DNA from: Verrucomicrobiota bacterium | Lineage (GTDB): Bacteria; Verrucomicrobiota; Verrucomicrobiia; Verrucomicrobiales; Akkermansiaceae | Direction: 5' to 3' | Length of the DNA: 19,042 bases | Assembly: GCA_009885905.1 (NCBI GenBank) | Contig: VFJU01000376.1 | Coordinates: 1 to 19,042 of the forward strand | Shown: positions 1 to 6,876 of the stretch, piece after piece | How the letters are laid out: each line of letters begins with the position of its first letter | How positions within the stretch are numbered: the first letter of the stretch is position 1 | Notes under the pieces: generated by a model | The model's input: only the letters and a program-made list of their open reading frames with translations | What the model was told of the DNA's origin: nothing | Databases searched by the model: none | Position numbers and translations under genes: made by a program

Positions 1-29
1 GCCACCAAAAACCCCCAAGTCCTCCCATT

Positions 30-1775
30 TTAAGACATCGCGGTGACGGAATCGGGAAGGAGGAATGACTTGTGGCAGAGTTCAGCGTATTTTCCACCTT
101 GGGCAAGAAGAGTAGCGTGTGTCCCTTCTTCGATCACTTGACCTTTTTCTAACACATAAATACGATCAGCATTTTGAATCGTAGAGAGGCGATGTGCGAT
201 AACAAAAGCCGTGCGGTTTTCCATGAGTCGGTCGAGCGCGTCTTGGATGAGACGCTCGGTTTCAGAATCAACTGAAGCGGTGGCCTCATCCAATAAAAGA
301 ATCGGCGCATTTTTGAGCAGTGCCCGTGCGATTGAGATTCGTTGTTTTTCGCCGCCAGAAAGTTTGACGCCGCGCTCACCGACGTTGGTGTCAAGTTGCT
401 TGGGAAGCGAGCGGATGAAGCGCTCGGCGTGGGCGGCTTCCAAGGCTTTCCAAAGTTCGGTTTCGGATGCGTCGCGCTTGGCGAGCAGAAGGTTCTCACG
501 CACGGTTCCATTGAAAAGAAATGGCTCCTGCGTGACATAAGCGAGGTGGTCGCGCAGAGATGGTTTAGCAAGTGTGCTGATATCGATGCCGTCCAAAGTG
601 ATCTGACCGGTGGTCGATTCATAAAAGCGCGCTAGTAAAGATAGCACAGTGGTTTTTCCAGCTCCCGTCGAACCGACCAGAGCGATGGTTTGACCGGGTT
701 GTGCATCGAGCGTGATGCCGTGCAGTGTCGGTTGATCCTGATAGGAAAATGAAACCTTTTCGAAATGCACGTGGCCAGCAATCACTGCCGGTAATGAGCC
801 ACCCTGTGTCGAGTTTTGTTCCTCTTCGGCATCAAGGATATCGAAGACGCGGTCTGCTGCTGCTCGACCTGATAGAATCATTTGATTCAGTGAGTTCAAT
901 CGGTCGATCGGTTCGTAAAAGAGTGATAGAAAAAGTAGAAATTTCGTAAAATCACCAAGAGTTAGATCGCCTTTCATCACCGCCCCACCGCCGAATGCGA
1001 GTACTAACACATATCCAGTCATCCGCAAAAACGACATGCCTGGTGAATAAATTGCCCACCATTTCATCATGCGTAGTGAGGCGATCCTTAATAAATTTGA
1101 AAAATCGTTGAACCGCGTGTGTTCGGCGGCTTCAGCTGCATAGGCTTTGATTTGGCGTACGCCGGAAATATTGTCGTGCAGCAAGGCATTCAGGTCGGAA
1201 GCGGCATCGCGCTGGTTGCGGTAGCGGTCGCGGCCTTGGGTCGAGTAGATCCACGCGCCGACCATGAGAAATGGCACGGGCAAGGTCGCCCACGCTGCCA
1301 CCGTGGGATTTAAAAAGAAAAGAAAGATGCCGATTCCGATCACCTGCAGCGCGGCGATCAATCCCTGCTCAATGCCGTCGATGAGAACGCGTTCCATGTT
1401 GGTGACATCTTCCACGACTCGGGTCATTATGTCTCCCGTGCGGCGCGTATCGAACCATTGCAGTGGCAGGCGTTGAATTTTTTCGTAAAGATCCGAACGG
1501 ATATCAAAGATAACTTTTTGTTCGAAGATGTTATTGATGAAAATTCTCAGAGCATTCAGACCGTCTTTTGCCAAAAATCCGAACAAAGCAGCCCAGATCC
1601 AGAAGGAAAATTCAGCGTGGCGGGCGGGATTTGGAATTATTTTATCGATCACGTAACCAGTCGCGTTCGGAAAAACAAAAACAGCCAAGGTCATCCCCAC
1701 TGCGCAGAGAAGTTGAGAGATTGCTAAGCCAGGATAGTGACGCAAATAGGAAAAAACGCGAAAAATGGACTTCAT
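30..1775 (-). CDS. ABC exporter half-transporter (MsbA/lipid-exporter-like), TMD fused to NBD
   Basis: A complete 581-residue half-transporter, the usual length for the family. Residues 1-305 form the exporter transmembrane domain, with hydrophobic segments around 15-40, 55-75, 135-155, 160-180, 240-265 and 270-290. Residues 335-570 are the ATPase. Visible motifs are Walker A GSTGAGKTT (368-376, with Ser where Pro is common), Q-loop Gln416, signature LSGGEKQ (472-478), Walker B ILLLDEA (492-498), D-loop SVDSE and the H-loop His528. It would act as a homodimer, or with a partner half-transporter, in the inner membrane. The substrate cannot be read from sequence; lipid, lipid-linked saccharide or drug are all possible. 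It is transcribed away from the coiled-coil genes on its right, with 150 bp between the starts. No Shine-Dalgarno precedes the ATG. The family call is secure; the substrate is not known. Confidence 0.95.
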   Translation of the reverse strand: MKSIFRVFSYLRHYPGLAISQLLCAVGMTLAVFVFPNATGYVIDKIIPNPARHAEFSFWIWAALFGFLAKDGLNALRIFINNIFEQKVIFDIRSDLYEKIQRLPLQWFDTRRTGDIMTRVVEDVTNMERVLIDGIEQGLIAALQVIGIGIFLFFLNPTVAAWATLPVPFLMVGAWIYSTQGRDRYRNQRDAASDLNALLHDNISGVRQIKAYAAEAAEHTRFNDFSNLLRIASLRMMKWWAIYSPGMSFLRMTGYVLVLAFGGGAVMKGDLTLGDFTKFLLFLSLFYEPIDRLNSLNQMILSGRAAADRVFDILDAEEEQNSTQGGSLPAVIAGHVHFEKVSFSYQDQPTLHGITLDAQPGQTIALVGSTGAGKTTVLSLLARFYESTTGQITLDGIDISTLAKPSLRDHLAYVTQEPFLFNGTVRENLLLAKRDASETELWKALEAAHAERFIRSLPKQLDTNVGERGVKLSGGEKQRISIARALLKNAPILLLDEATASVDSETERLIQDALDRLMENRTAFVIAHRLSTIQNADRIYVLEKGQVIEEGTHATLLAQGGKYAELCHKSFLLPDSVTAMS

Positions 1776-1925
1776 GTGAGGAAGAGAGCGATGCTCTTTG
1801 GTGACTGCTTTGTAAAGTCAAGCCGCGTAGGAGAACGAAAGTCTTTGAAATTAGGGGTTGCGAAGGTCATTTAGGACTTCCTAGAGTCCGCCCACATCAA
1901 TCGGTAGCACCCACCAAAAACCAAA
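1776..1925. promoter_or_regulatory. Divergent intergenic region with a short inverted repeat
   Basis: This 150-bp spacer separates the starts of the ABC exporter (minus) and the first coiled-coil gene (plus), so it must hold both promoters. At 1874-1889 there is an inverted repeat, GGACT-TCCTAG-AGTCC, which could be an operator half-site pair or chance. A TTGACT hexamer lies upstream of the ABC gene on the minus strand, and a TTGAAA upstream of the plus gene (around 1848). Neither has a convincing -10 element at the right spacing, so I do not assign transcription starts. Just before the plus-strand ATG the leader is A-rich with no Shine-Dalgarno. Confidence 0.3.
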
Positions 1926-2717
1926 ATGGCAAAACTCTTCGGAATTCTCACAGCAATCGTTCTCGCCTCATCAGGCTTTGTCGCCTTTAAAAATAAAGGT
2001 GCCTACGAGACAGCTTTCGCTAACACGCAAGTAGAAAAAGATAAACTCGTTACCAGTGAAGCTCGTCTTAATGCAGTAAAGGGTGTCCTTGAGGATTTAA
2101 TTAACCAGCCCGCTGCGTTGAGTGCCCAAGCGGACACTCTAACGGCGACTACTGCAACAGAAGAAAGAGCAAACGAAGAGGCCAACACTGCTAACACGGC
2201 TACGGCGGCGAAGGTTGCTGGAAACAAGGAGAAGTTAGATGAGTTCCGGGAGAAAACTTCAAAAATGGGTGACCTCAAGGAACTTGCTTCTAAAATGCGT
2301 ACGACCAGCACCGAACTCGAAGACCTTACTCAGTCGATCGCCACAAGTGAAGCGAAGCTCGCCAACCTCACGGCACAATCCAATTCTACCAATGTTCAAG
2401 TTTCTGATGCGAAGTCGAAGATGGATAGCTTTAGCAGTAGCCAATCGCTTCCGTCACTTAAAACACGCATCCGTTCGATCTATCCGAATTGGGGCTTTGT
2501 GACCCTAGCCTCAGGAAATAATGCAGGTGTCGTCACTAACTCGACGCTCAATGTGGTTCGTGGTGACCAAACGATCGCCAAGTTGCTCGTCACGGCTGTC
2601 GAGAGCAGCTCCTCATCCGCAAGCATCATCCCCGAATCTTTGGCGTCGGACGTGACGTTGTCCGTCGGGGACCATGTCGTACCCGCCTCACCAATGGCTA
2701 AAACTGTCAGCAACTGA
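1926..2717 (+). CDS. Membrane-anchored coiled-coil protein with C-terminal beta-type domain (paralogue 1)
   Basis: 263 residues, function unknown. Residues 4-21 are one hydrophobic segment followed by Lys-containing sequence, consistent with an N-terminal membrane anchor or uncleaved signal. Residues 30-170 are rich in Ala, Glu, Lys, Thr and Ser with heptad-like spacing, a probable coiled coil. Residues 178-254 form a compact, beta-predicted domain with a WGFV motif at 189-192 and GDHVV at 248-252. This domain aligns without gaps to the C-terminus of the next gene. Its pattern (W-G-F, G-x-N-x-G, R-x-x-Q-x-I, G-D-x-V) resembles the FlgT-C-like or similar small beta domains common in PVC secreted proteins; that comparison is from memory. 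The next gene starts 36 bp downstream, so the two are probably one operon ending at the terminator at 3585-3620. Confidence 0.85.
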   Translation: MAKLFGILTAIVLASSGFVAFKNKGAYETAFANTQVEKDKLVTSEARLNAVKGVLEDLINQPAALSAQADTLTATTATEERANEEANTANTATAAKVAGNKEKLDEFREKTSKMGDLKELASKMRTTSTELEDLTQSIATSEAKLANLTAQSNSTNVQVSDAKSKMDSFSSSQSLPSLKTRIRSIYPNWGFVTLASGNNAGVVTNSTLNVVRGDQTIAKLLVTAVESSSSSASIIPESLASDVTLSVGDHVVPASPMAKTVSN

Positions 2718-2753
2718 TCTCAGGATTTTCTGCACTAACTTTTAAGATATCTC

Positions 2754-3563
2754 ATGAAACTCATTTTAAACATCGTGGCCATCGTGGTGGTTGCAGCAGC
2801 AGCCATTTTTTCTTTCTTCCGTCACAACAAGTTTGTGGCTCTTGAGAAAGAGCGGACCGAAACCATCGCAACCAATAGGTCTGTCACAGCCACTTCAGAT
2901 GCCGCAGATGCGGACATTAAAAAGGAGAAGGAAAAGCTCGCGGCATCGCAAGCCAAGGTCGAGGAGCTCGAGCAAAAAGTTGCGTCTCTCAAGTCTGAGG
3001 GAAGCGCCCTCGCCAGCGAGGGAACGAAAGCGACAGAGGAACTGAAAATCCAGAGCGAAGAATTCGCCGAACTCGAAAAAGCGCTCGCTGAAGTGAACAA
3101 CATCCTCGCTAGCCTAGGTGGCGGTGTGACTCTTGAAACTTTATCAGACAAAATCCTAGAGATCGAAGCGGACAAAACTGCCAAGCAGGCGAAGCTCGAG
3201 GAACTCGAGGTTCTTGGAACAAGCGCTGAAAAAGCGGTCGTCGAAAGTCGCGGTGAACTCGAAAAGATTTCGACAAGGATGGTCGAACGTAGCTCGCGGA
3301 TCGCAAAAAACTCAATGGAGGCGGTCGTCACGGCAGTCAATCAAGACTGGGGATTTCTCGTCATTGGCGCTGGATCGAACTCGGGCTTCACCCCGCAGAC
3401 GGGCTTGTTGGTTGAGCGCGATGGCCAGATGATCGGCGAGGTGCGCCCGTCTTCGATCGAGCCAAATCAAACGATCGCGGAGATCAATCTTGAAAGCCTC
3501 GCCTCTGGCGTGCGTTTGCAACCTGGAGATCGCGTGATCCTCGCCGAGCCGGCAGCCAACTGA
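2754..3563 (+). CDS. Membrane-anchored coiled-coil protein with C-terminal beta-type domain (paralogue 2)
   Basis: 269 residues, the same architecture as its upstream neighbour: a very hydrophobic N-terminal segment (3-22), then a long coiled coil (about 27-185) much richer in Glu and Lys, then the C-terminal domain (188-264) with DWGF at 198-201 and GDRVI at 258-262. By hand, 24 of 65 positions are identical to the upstream protein over the C-terminal domain with no gap, including a shared ESLAS string. The coiled-coil parts are conserved only in composition. A periplasmic rod or scaffold tethered to the inner membrane fits the architecture, but this is inference. The gene ends 22 bp before a strong intrinsic terminator, so it closes the transcription unit. 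No Shine-Dalgarno is visible before the ATG. Confidence 0.85.
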   Translation: MKLILNIVAIVVVAAAAIFSFFRHNKFVALEKERTETIATNRSVTATSDAADADIKKEKEKLAASQAKVEELEQKVASLKSEGSALASEGTKATEELKIQSEEFAELEKALAEVNNILASLGGGVTLETLSDKILEIEADKTAKQAKLEELEVLGTSAEKAVVESRGELEKISTRMVERSSRIAKNSMEAVVTAVNQDWGFLVIGAGSNSGFTPQTGLLVERDGQMIGEVRPSSIEPNQTIAEINLESLASGVRLQPGDRVILAEPAAN

Positions 3564-3584
3564 TTCCCATTTTTCCTTTATAAG

Positions 3585-3620
3585 AAGCTCTGCAGGCTTG
3601 CATGCCGCAGAGCTTTTTTT
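3585..3620 (+). terminator. Intrinsic terminator of the coiled-coil operon
   Basis: Left arm AAGCTCTGC (3585-3593), then a bulged A and GGC, a TTGCAT loop, GCC, then right arm GCAGAGCTT (3607-3615), running into seven T residues (3614-3620). The long stem plus U-tract is a textbook rho-independent terminator for the upstream plus-strand gene. An in-frame ATG at 3598 lies inside this hairpin, which argues against it as the start of the next gene. Confidence 0.9.
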
Positions 3621-3630
3621 ACGATCGGGC

Positions 3631-3822
3631 ATGAAGCGACATCTTTTTTGTTTTCTATTTTTTCTTGTATGCGGTCTGGCATTTACCTCATGTGCCCCAA
3701 CAATCGAGCCGAAACCATTAGGTCCTGTGTCTGATAGCAGCAAGATTCCGTGGAACAGTCCGCTTGCGGGTCAAGGGCAAGGGCAGTTGGGAATGATGCC
3801 GCAGAACCAGTATCGCCGCTGA
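3631..3822 (+). CDS. Small lipoprotein, 63 residues, function unknown
   Basis: The protein begins MKRH, has a hydrophobic stretch (residues 5-18) and then Ser20-Cys21-Ala, a probable lipoprotein processing site with Cys21 as the lipidated residue. The lipobox is imperfect because Phe is at -3. The mature part is only 43 residues, rich in Pro, Gly and Gln, with GQGQGQLG near the end and a basic YRR tail; I see no folded domain. I chose the ATG at 3631 because the in-frame ATG at 3598 lies inside the upstream terminator and would place charged residues before the signal. It is followed directly by a hairpin and a T-run that overlap its stop codon, and it converges on rlmH. Short lipoproteins of this kind recur in Verrucomicrobiota. 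Confidence 0.7.
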   Translation: MKRHLFCFLFFLVCGLAFTSCAPTIEPKPLGPVSDSSKIPWNSPLAGQGQGQLGMMPQNQYRR

Positions 3823-3838
3823 GATTCCTCAGCATTTT
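3818..3838 (+). terminator. Probable terminator overlapping the small-lipoprotein stop codon
   Basis: GCTGAG (3818-3823), loop ATTC, CTCAGC (3828-3833), followed by A and TTTT. The TGA stop (3820-3822) sits in the left arm. The 6-bp GC-rich stem with a short T-run fits termination of the plus-strand lipoprotein gene just before the convergent rlmH. Confidence 0.55.
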
Positions 3839-4281
3839 CAATCGCGGTGATAAGGTGATCCACTTTTCAGCGATGCCACGCGATAAAGCTGCTCTAACAG
3901 AACAAGCAGCGCCAACTCATGCTGTAGGGTGAAAGGTGAAAGCGTGATTACCAAGTCGCATTTTGTACGAAGGAGCTCGTTGTGACCATCAGCCGCACCG
4001 ATCAGAAATGCCACGGTTTTGATATCGCCCCGCATTTCTAACGAATCAATTTTTTCGGCAAATTTACGGGTGCTCAGGCACTCGCCTCGCTCATCTAGGG
4101 CAATCCTGAAGCAGCCATGAGATCGCTCTAGTAAACGCTCTGAAACTTCATCACGTGTCCCTGCTTTAATCATGACGATCTCGTAGCTACCGACTCGCGA
4201 CAGGCGTTTTAAATATTCTTCCACGCCTGCCTTCGCATAAGCGAGAGCCGGTTTGCCTGCGACGATGAGACGAATTTGCAT
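3838..4281 (-). CDS. rlmH: 23S rRNA (pseudouridine1915-N3)-methyltransferase RlmH
   Basis: A SPOUT-class methyltransferase that methylates the modified U at position 1915 of 23S rRNA (E. coli numbering), using S-adenosylmethionine, on the 70S ribosome. From the chosen start it has 147 residues, close to the family's roughly 155. Recognisable landmarks are the opening MQIRLIVAG, the strand VAFLIGAADGH (family form LLIGGPEG, part of the knotted cofactor site), TLQHELALLVLLEQLYR and the family-typical end SPYHRD. The frame stays open 11 codons further to a GTG at 4314, but family members begin at the ATG at 4281. The divergent EF-hand gene starts 53 bp away, so both promoters share that small gap. 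Confidence 0.93.
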   Translation of the reverse strand: MQIRLIVAGKPALAYAKAGVEEYLKRLSRVGSYEIVMIKAGTRDEVSERLLERSHGCFRIALDERGECLSTRKFAEKIDSLEMRGDIKTVAFLIGAADGHNELLRTKCDLVITLSPFTLQHELALLVLLEQLYRVASLKSGSPYHRD

Positions 4282-4334
4282 CTTGCGGAACAAAGCTTGC
4301 CGGTTTAACCCCACTTCGCCAACGTCAATTCACC

Positions 4335-4658
4335 ATGAAGTTTTTCAATGCATTCCTGATCTTTGGATGTGCCTCCTGCGCGGATCGCGTGGGACCGGTC
4401 ACGCCACAAACTCCTGTCGAGCGCCAGATGCTGGGTCTTCTTGAGAAGTTTGACCGTTGGGACGATAATGGGGATGGAGAGCTTGATGCCGAGGAAATCA
4501 ATGAGGGAATCCAAAGCCTCAAAGGCAAGCCTCAACAAGTCAGTTACACCGCACCTCAAGTGATCAAGTTCTACGACACCGATCACAGTGGCACCATCTC
4601 TCTAAGGGAGGCGCAAGATGGATATCGCCGCGCGAGTGAGGTTGGCGAGCATCTTTAA
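4335..4658 (+). CDS. Small secreted or lipoprotein EF-hand calcium-binding protein
   Basis: 107 residues. A short hydrophobic N-terminus leads to Cys12 and Cys15 (GCASCA), so a lipoprotein signal is likely, with Cys12 or Cys15 as the modified residue. Two canonical EF-hand loops follow: DDNGDGELDAEE (about residues 43-54) and DTDHSGTISLRE (about residues 81-92). Both have acidic or polar side chains at positions 1, 3 and 5, the central Gly at 6 and Glu at 12, so both should bind calcium. The protein is probably a small periplasmic or outer-membrane-anchored calcium binder; its partner is unknown. It starts 53 bp from divergent rlmH and ends 30 bp before the OvoA-type methyltransferase, which may be co-transcribed. 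Confidence 0.82.
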   Translation: MKFFNAFLIFGCASCADRVGPVTPQTPVERQMLGLLEKFDRWDDNGDGELDAEEINEGIQSLKGKPQQVSYTAPQVIKFYDTDHSGTISLREAQDGYRRASEVGEHL

Positions 4659-4671
4659 AGCTAACAGGATT

Positions 4672-4677
4672 TATAAC
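4672..4677 (+). promoter_or_regulatory. Possible -10 element before the OvoA-type methyltransferase
   Basis: TATAAC, five of six matches to the sigma-70 -10 consensus, lies 11 bp before the ATG at 4689. A start here would give an almost leaderless mRNA, in keeping with the missing Shine-Dalgarno. No good -35 sits 16-18 bp upstream, so this is weak. Confidence 0.25.
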
Positions 4678-4688
4678 TCTATCACCCT

Positions 4689-5426
4689 ATGACTGACATT
4701 TATGAATCGGATAAAATTCTGTCTGAATATTTGTTATTTCATTTCGGCAATCGTGATGAAATTCTAACTGATGATTTTTCTTGGCCTGCGGGTATGACAG
4801 ATTCGTTAGAATTTCCAGTTCGTACCGTCGCGTATTTCTCTAAGGCGCCTGCCGAAAGAGGTCTAGATCTTGGTTGTGCGGTGGGTCGCTCTGCGTTTGA
4901 AATGGCTCGCAATTGTCAGGAGGTGGTCGGCATCGATTTTTCCCATGCTTTTATCAATGCCGCGGAAGCAATGAGGCGGGGTGATACATTATTTTATGAT
5001 CGCCATGATGAAGCCACGAGGGTCACAAGGCTCGCAGCACAGTTGCCCGATGGGTCGGACGGTGCCAAGTTGTCCTTCCTACAGGGTGACGCGATGAATC
5101 TAGCAGATGATATTGGGATGTTTGATCGCGTCCACGCGGCAAATCTATTATGTCGCCTCACTGAGCCGGAGAAGTTATTGGCTCGGCTTCCTCACTTGGT
5201 AAAACCGAGTGGTGAACTTGTCTTGGCAACTCCTTGCACTTGGCTTGAGGAATTTACTCCGCCAGAGAATTGGCCAGCGACTGGGACTTTCGAGTGGTTG
5301 ATGGCGACTCTTTCGCCTTCGTTTTCGTTGGTAAAGCGGGCGAATGAGCCATTTCTCATCCGAGAAACTGCGCGTAAATTCCAGTGGACTACTTCGCTGG
5401 TTACGGTCTGGCAGCGTCACGGCTGA
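4689..5426 (+). CDS. Stand-alone OvoA C-terminal-type methyltransferase (putative 4-mercaptohistidine N1-methyltransferase)
   Basis: 245 residues matching, from memory, the methyltransferase domain at the C-terminus of OvoA (TIGR04345-type), which methylates the imidazole of 4-/5-mercaptohistidine to give ovothiol A. Family hallmarks are IYESDKILSEYLLFHFG near the N-terminus; SAM motif I LDLGCAVGRS (59-68); GIDFS (81-85); QGDAMNL (132-138); AANLLCRL (150-157); TPCTWLEE (181-188); and PFLIRETARKFQW (221-233). In the bifunctional enzyme this part follows an iron-dependent sulfoxide synthase (DinB plus FGE-like domains). Here it is complete and separate: the upstream gene is an EF-hand lipoprotein and no sulfoxide synthase or lyase is nearby. 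The 3' end overlaps convergent tsaB by 10 bp. The family assignment is confident; ovothiol synthesis in this organism is inference. Confidence 0.85.
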   Translation: MTDIYESDKILSEYLLFHFGNRDEILTDDFSWPAGMTDSLEFPVRTVAYFSKAPAERGLDLGCAVGRSAFEMARNCQEVVGIDFSHAFINAAEAMRRGDTLFYDRHDEATRVTRLAAQLPDGSDGAKLSFLQGDAMNLADDIGMFDRVHAANLLCRLTEPEKLLARLPHLVKPSGELVLATPCTWLEEFTPPENWPATGTFEWLMATLSPSFSLVKRANEPFLIRETARKFQWTTSLVTVWQRHG

Positions 5427-6097
5427 ATCAGCCACGGTCGCTTGGCAGGAGTGATGTGCGGTGGTTTTAGGTAAATCGGCTGCGGTGGCTCAGATTGCCA
5501 TTTGCGCTGGATATCAACAGGCGTCGCTTTCCATGCGTGCCAGAGTCGCTCGGCGCTGGGTAATTCCAATTTCACTTGGGCCAACAATTGCGGTGGTAGT
5601 GGGAATCGCTCGACGCTTTCAAAACAAAAAATCGTGTACCCGTCCTCAAGGGCAAGCGATACGACTGCCTCAAGTCCATTTGCATCTGTCAGCTCGGGCT
5701 CAGAGTGCATCCTAGCTTCTGTGATCCTCGCGGTCCAGTAACTGCCGCGTCGAGCATCGCCGATGGCCAAACAAGGTGCTCCTTTTTCTACGCAACACAC
5801 CGCGAGGATTGATGGGACTGCCACCGCTGGGCACCCGCAAGCGATCGCGACTCCCTGTGCTGCAGCGATTCCCACGCGAGTTCCGCTGTAGCTTCCTGGG
5901 CCACTGCCGACGAGCACGAGCTCGATTTCCGGCGACTTCCGAGCGTCGAGAAGTTCCTTTAGTGGAGAAAAGATAAGCGCATTATGGCTGCGATCGCTGG
6001 TGAATTCACGCTGCTGCAACGAATGACCCGCCTGGATGGTGGCTAGCGATGCGTGTGGCGTGGATGTTTCAAGAACCAATGTGAAGCTGTCGCTCAT
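5417..6097 (-). CDS. tsaB: tRNA threonylcarbamoyladenosine biosynthesis protein TsaB
   Basis: 226 residues, an ASKHA-fold, catalytically inactive paralogue of TsaD that scaffolds the TsaB-TsaD-TsaE complex making t6A37 in ANN-decoding tRNAs. Seen here: the N-terminal strand LVLETSTPHASLA, the second-strand region ELVLVGSGPGSYSGTRVG (canonical GPGSFTGLRIG) and GVAIACGCPAVAVPSI. Family proteins are 220-235 residues, so this one is complete. tsaD and tsaE are not in the window. Its last 10 bp overlap the 3' end of the convergent methyltransferase gene, and it is divergent from the SprT-like gene. Confidence 0.92.
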   Translation of the reverse strand: MSDSFTLVLETSTPHASLATIQAGHSLQQREFTSDRSHNALIFSPLKELLDARKSPEIELVLVGSGPGSYSGTRVGIAAAQGVAIACGCPAVAVPSILAVCCVEKGAPCLAIGDARRGSYWTARITEARMHSEPELTDANGLEAVVSLALEDGYTIFCFESVERFPLPPQLLAQVKLELPSAERLWHAWKATPVDIQRKWQSEPPQPIYLKPPHITPAKRPWLIQP

Positions 6098-6285
6098 CGA
6101 ATAGTAAATGTAGCGGATGGATGTCCACCACGCCAGCTCGACTTCGTCAAATTTCAGGTCAAGGGGACGGCGTGATGCTTTCTCTCTGTTCTATCAGGAA
6201 TATGGTTTTCACCGAGCGTAGAAATATTGTTTTTTTACGAAGCACCTATTGCCAATTTTCAAGATTGCTGGTAACTGTTTTTTCA

Positions 6286-6876
6286 ATGGGTCGAGCAATG
6301 CCGCAACTTGAATTTCGTTGGAGGTCATGGTTTCGCGTGTTGCGGACTCCTGAACCGCAAAAAGTACGGGTTACAGGCGTTGATGGTGGCCTAACAGCAT
6401 GGTGTGTAGAGGCTTCAAAATCGCTTGCTTTGGGCGAGCTTGCCCGCAAGGTGCGTGTCTCATGGAACCCGAGAATGCAGACCACGGCGGGTCGCGCATG
6501 GTGGCCAGATCGGGCGATTGAGCTGAATCCTAAGCTCAAAGAGTGCGAACCTGAAGAACTTTGGCGCACGCTCAAGCATGAGTTGGCCCATCTCGTCGCC
6601 TACGAACGCTGCGGCCGCCGCCGGATCGACCCGCATGGCCCAGAATGGCGCATGGCTTGTGCAGATTTAGGCATCGCCGGCGAGCAACCGTATCACACGC
6701 TCCCCTTCGAGCGTCGCAAGATGAAGCGCAATCACTCATACATCTGCTCAAATTGCTTCGCTGTGATCCATCGAGTGAAGCCACTCAAGCGGACGGTCGC
6801 TTGCTACGATTGTTGCCGTAAATACAATCGTGGCGTGTACCTCGAGCGTTTTCGCTTGATCAAGCACATCCCTTGA
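6286..6876 (+). CDS. SprT-like zinc metalloprotein with C-terminal zinc ribbon
   Basis: A 196-residue product if translation starts at the ATG at 6286 (another ATG lies at 6298). The frame runs back to 6121, but that stretch lacks family character and the conserved part begins after MPQLEFRW. The HELAH zinc/protease motif is at about residues 98-102, with a likely third ligand in PHGPEW (His117). The C-terminal zinc ribbon has CxxC at about 154-157 and CYDCC at about 173-177. SprT and Spartan-like proteins are single-turn metallopeptidases related to repair of DNA-protein crosslinks; bacterial members are mostly uncharacterised. The gene stops exactly where the convergent methyltransferase gene stops. 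The family call is good; start and function are uncertain. Confidence 0.8.
   Translation: MGRAMPQLEFRWRSWFRVLRTPEPQKVRVTGVDGGLTAWCVEASKSLALGELARKVRVSWNPRMQTTAGRAWWPDRAIELNPKLKECEPEELWRTLKHELAHLVAYERCGRRRIDPHGPEWRMACADLGIAGEQPYHTLPFERRKMKRNHSYICSNCFAVIHRVKPLKRTVACYDCCRKYNRGVYLERFRLIKHIP

Noticed and set aside
1786..1800. Short hairpin AGAGC-GAT-GCTCT in the leader of the ABC exporter gene
   Set aside because: A 5-bp stem with a 3-base loop is common by chance, and no T-run or known regulator site accompanies it.
2..1922. 12-base match CCACCAAAAACC at 2-13 and 1911-1922, flanking the ABC gene
   Set aside because: Chance 12-base matches are expected in a 19-kb window, and the similarity does not extend further.
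3598..3630. Upstream ATG giving an 11-residue extension of the small lipoprotein
   Set aside because: It lies within the stem of the intrinsic terminator of the preceding operon and would disrupt the signal peptide.
4305..4586. Minus-strand open frames opposite the EF-hand lipoprotein gene
   Set aside because: They are antisense to a well-supported coding region with two canonical EF-hand loops and show no recognisable features.
5421..5433. Perfect inverted repeat GGCTGA-A-TCAGCC at the overlapping gene ends
   Set aside because: The one-base spacer is too small for a hairpin loop without opening the stem, there is no T-run, and it lies at the coding ends; it does not support a terminator call.
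6121..6285. 55-codon N-terminal extension of the SprT-like protein
   Set aside because: Its composition is unlike the rest of the protein, family members start near MPQLEF, and the stretch should contain the promoter region between divergent genes.
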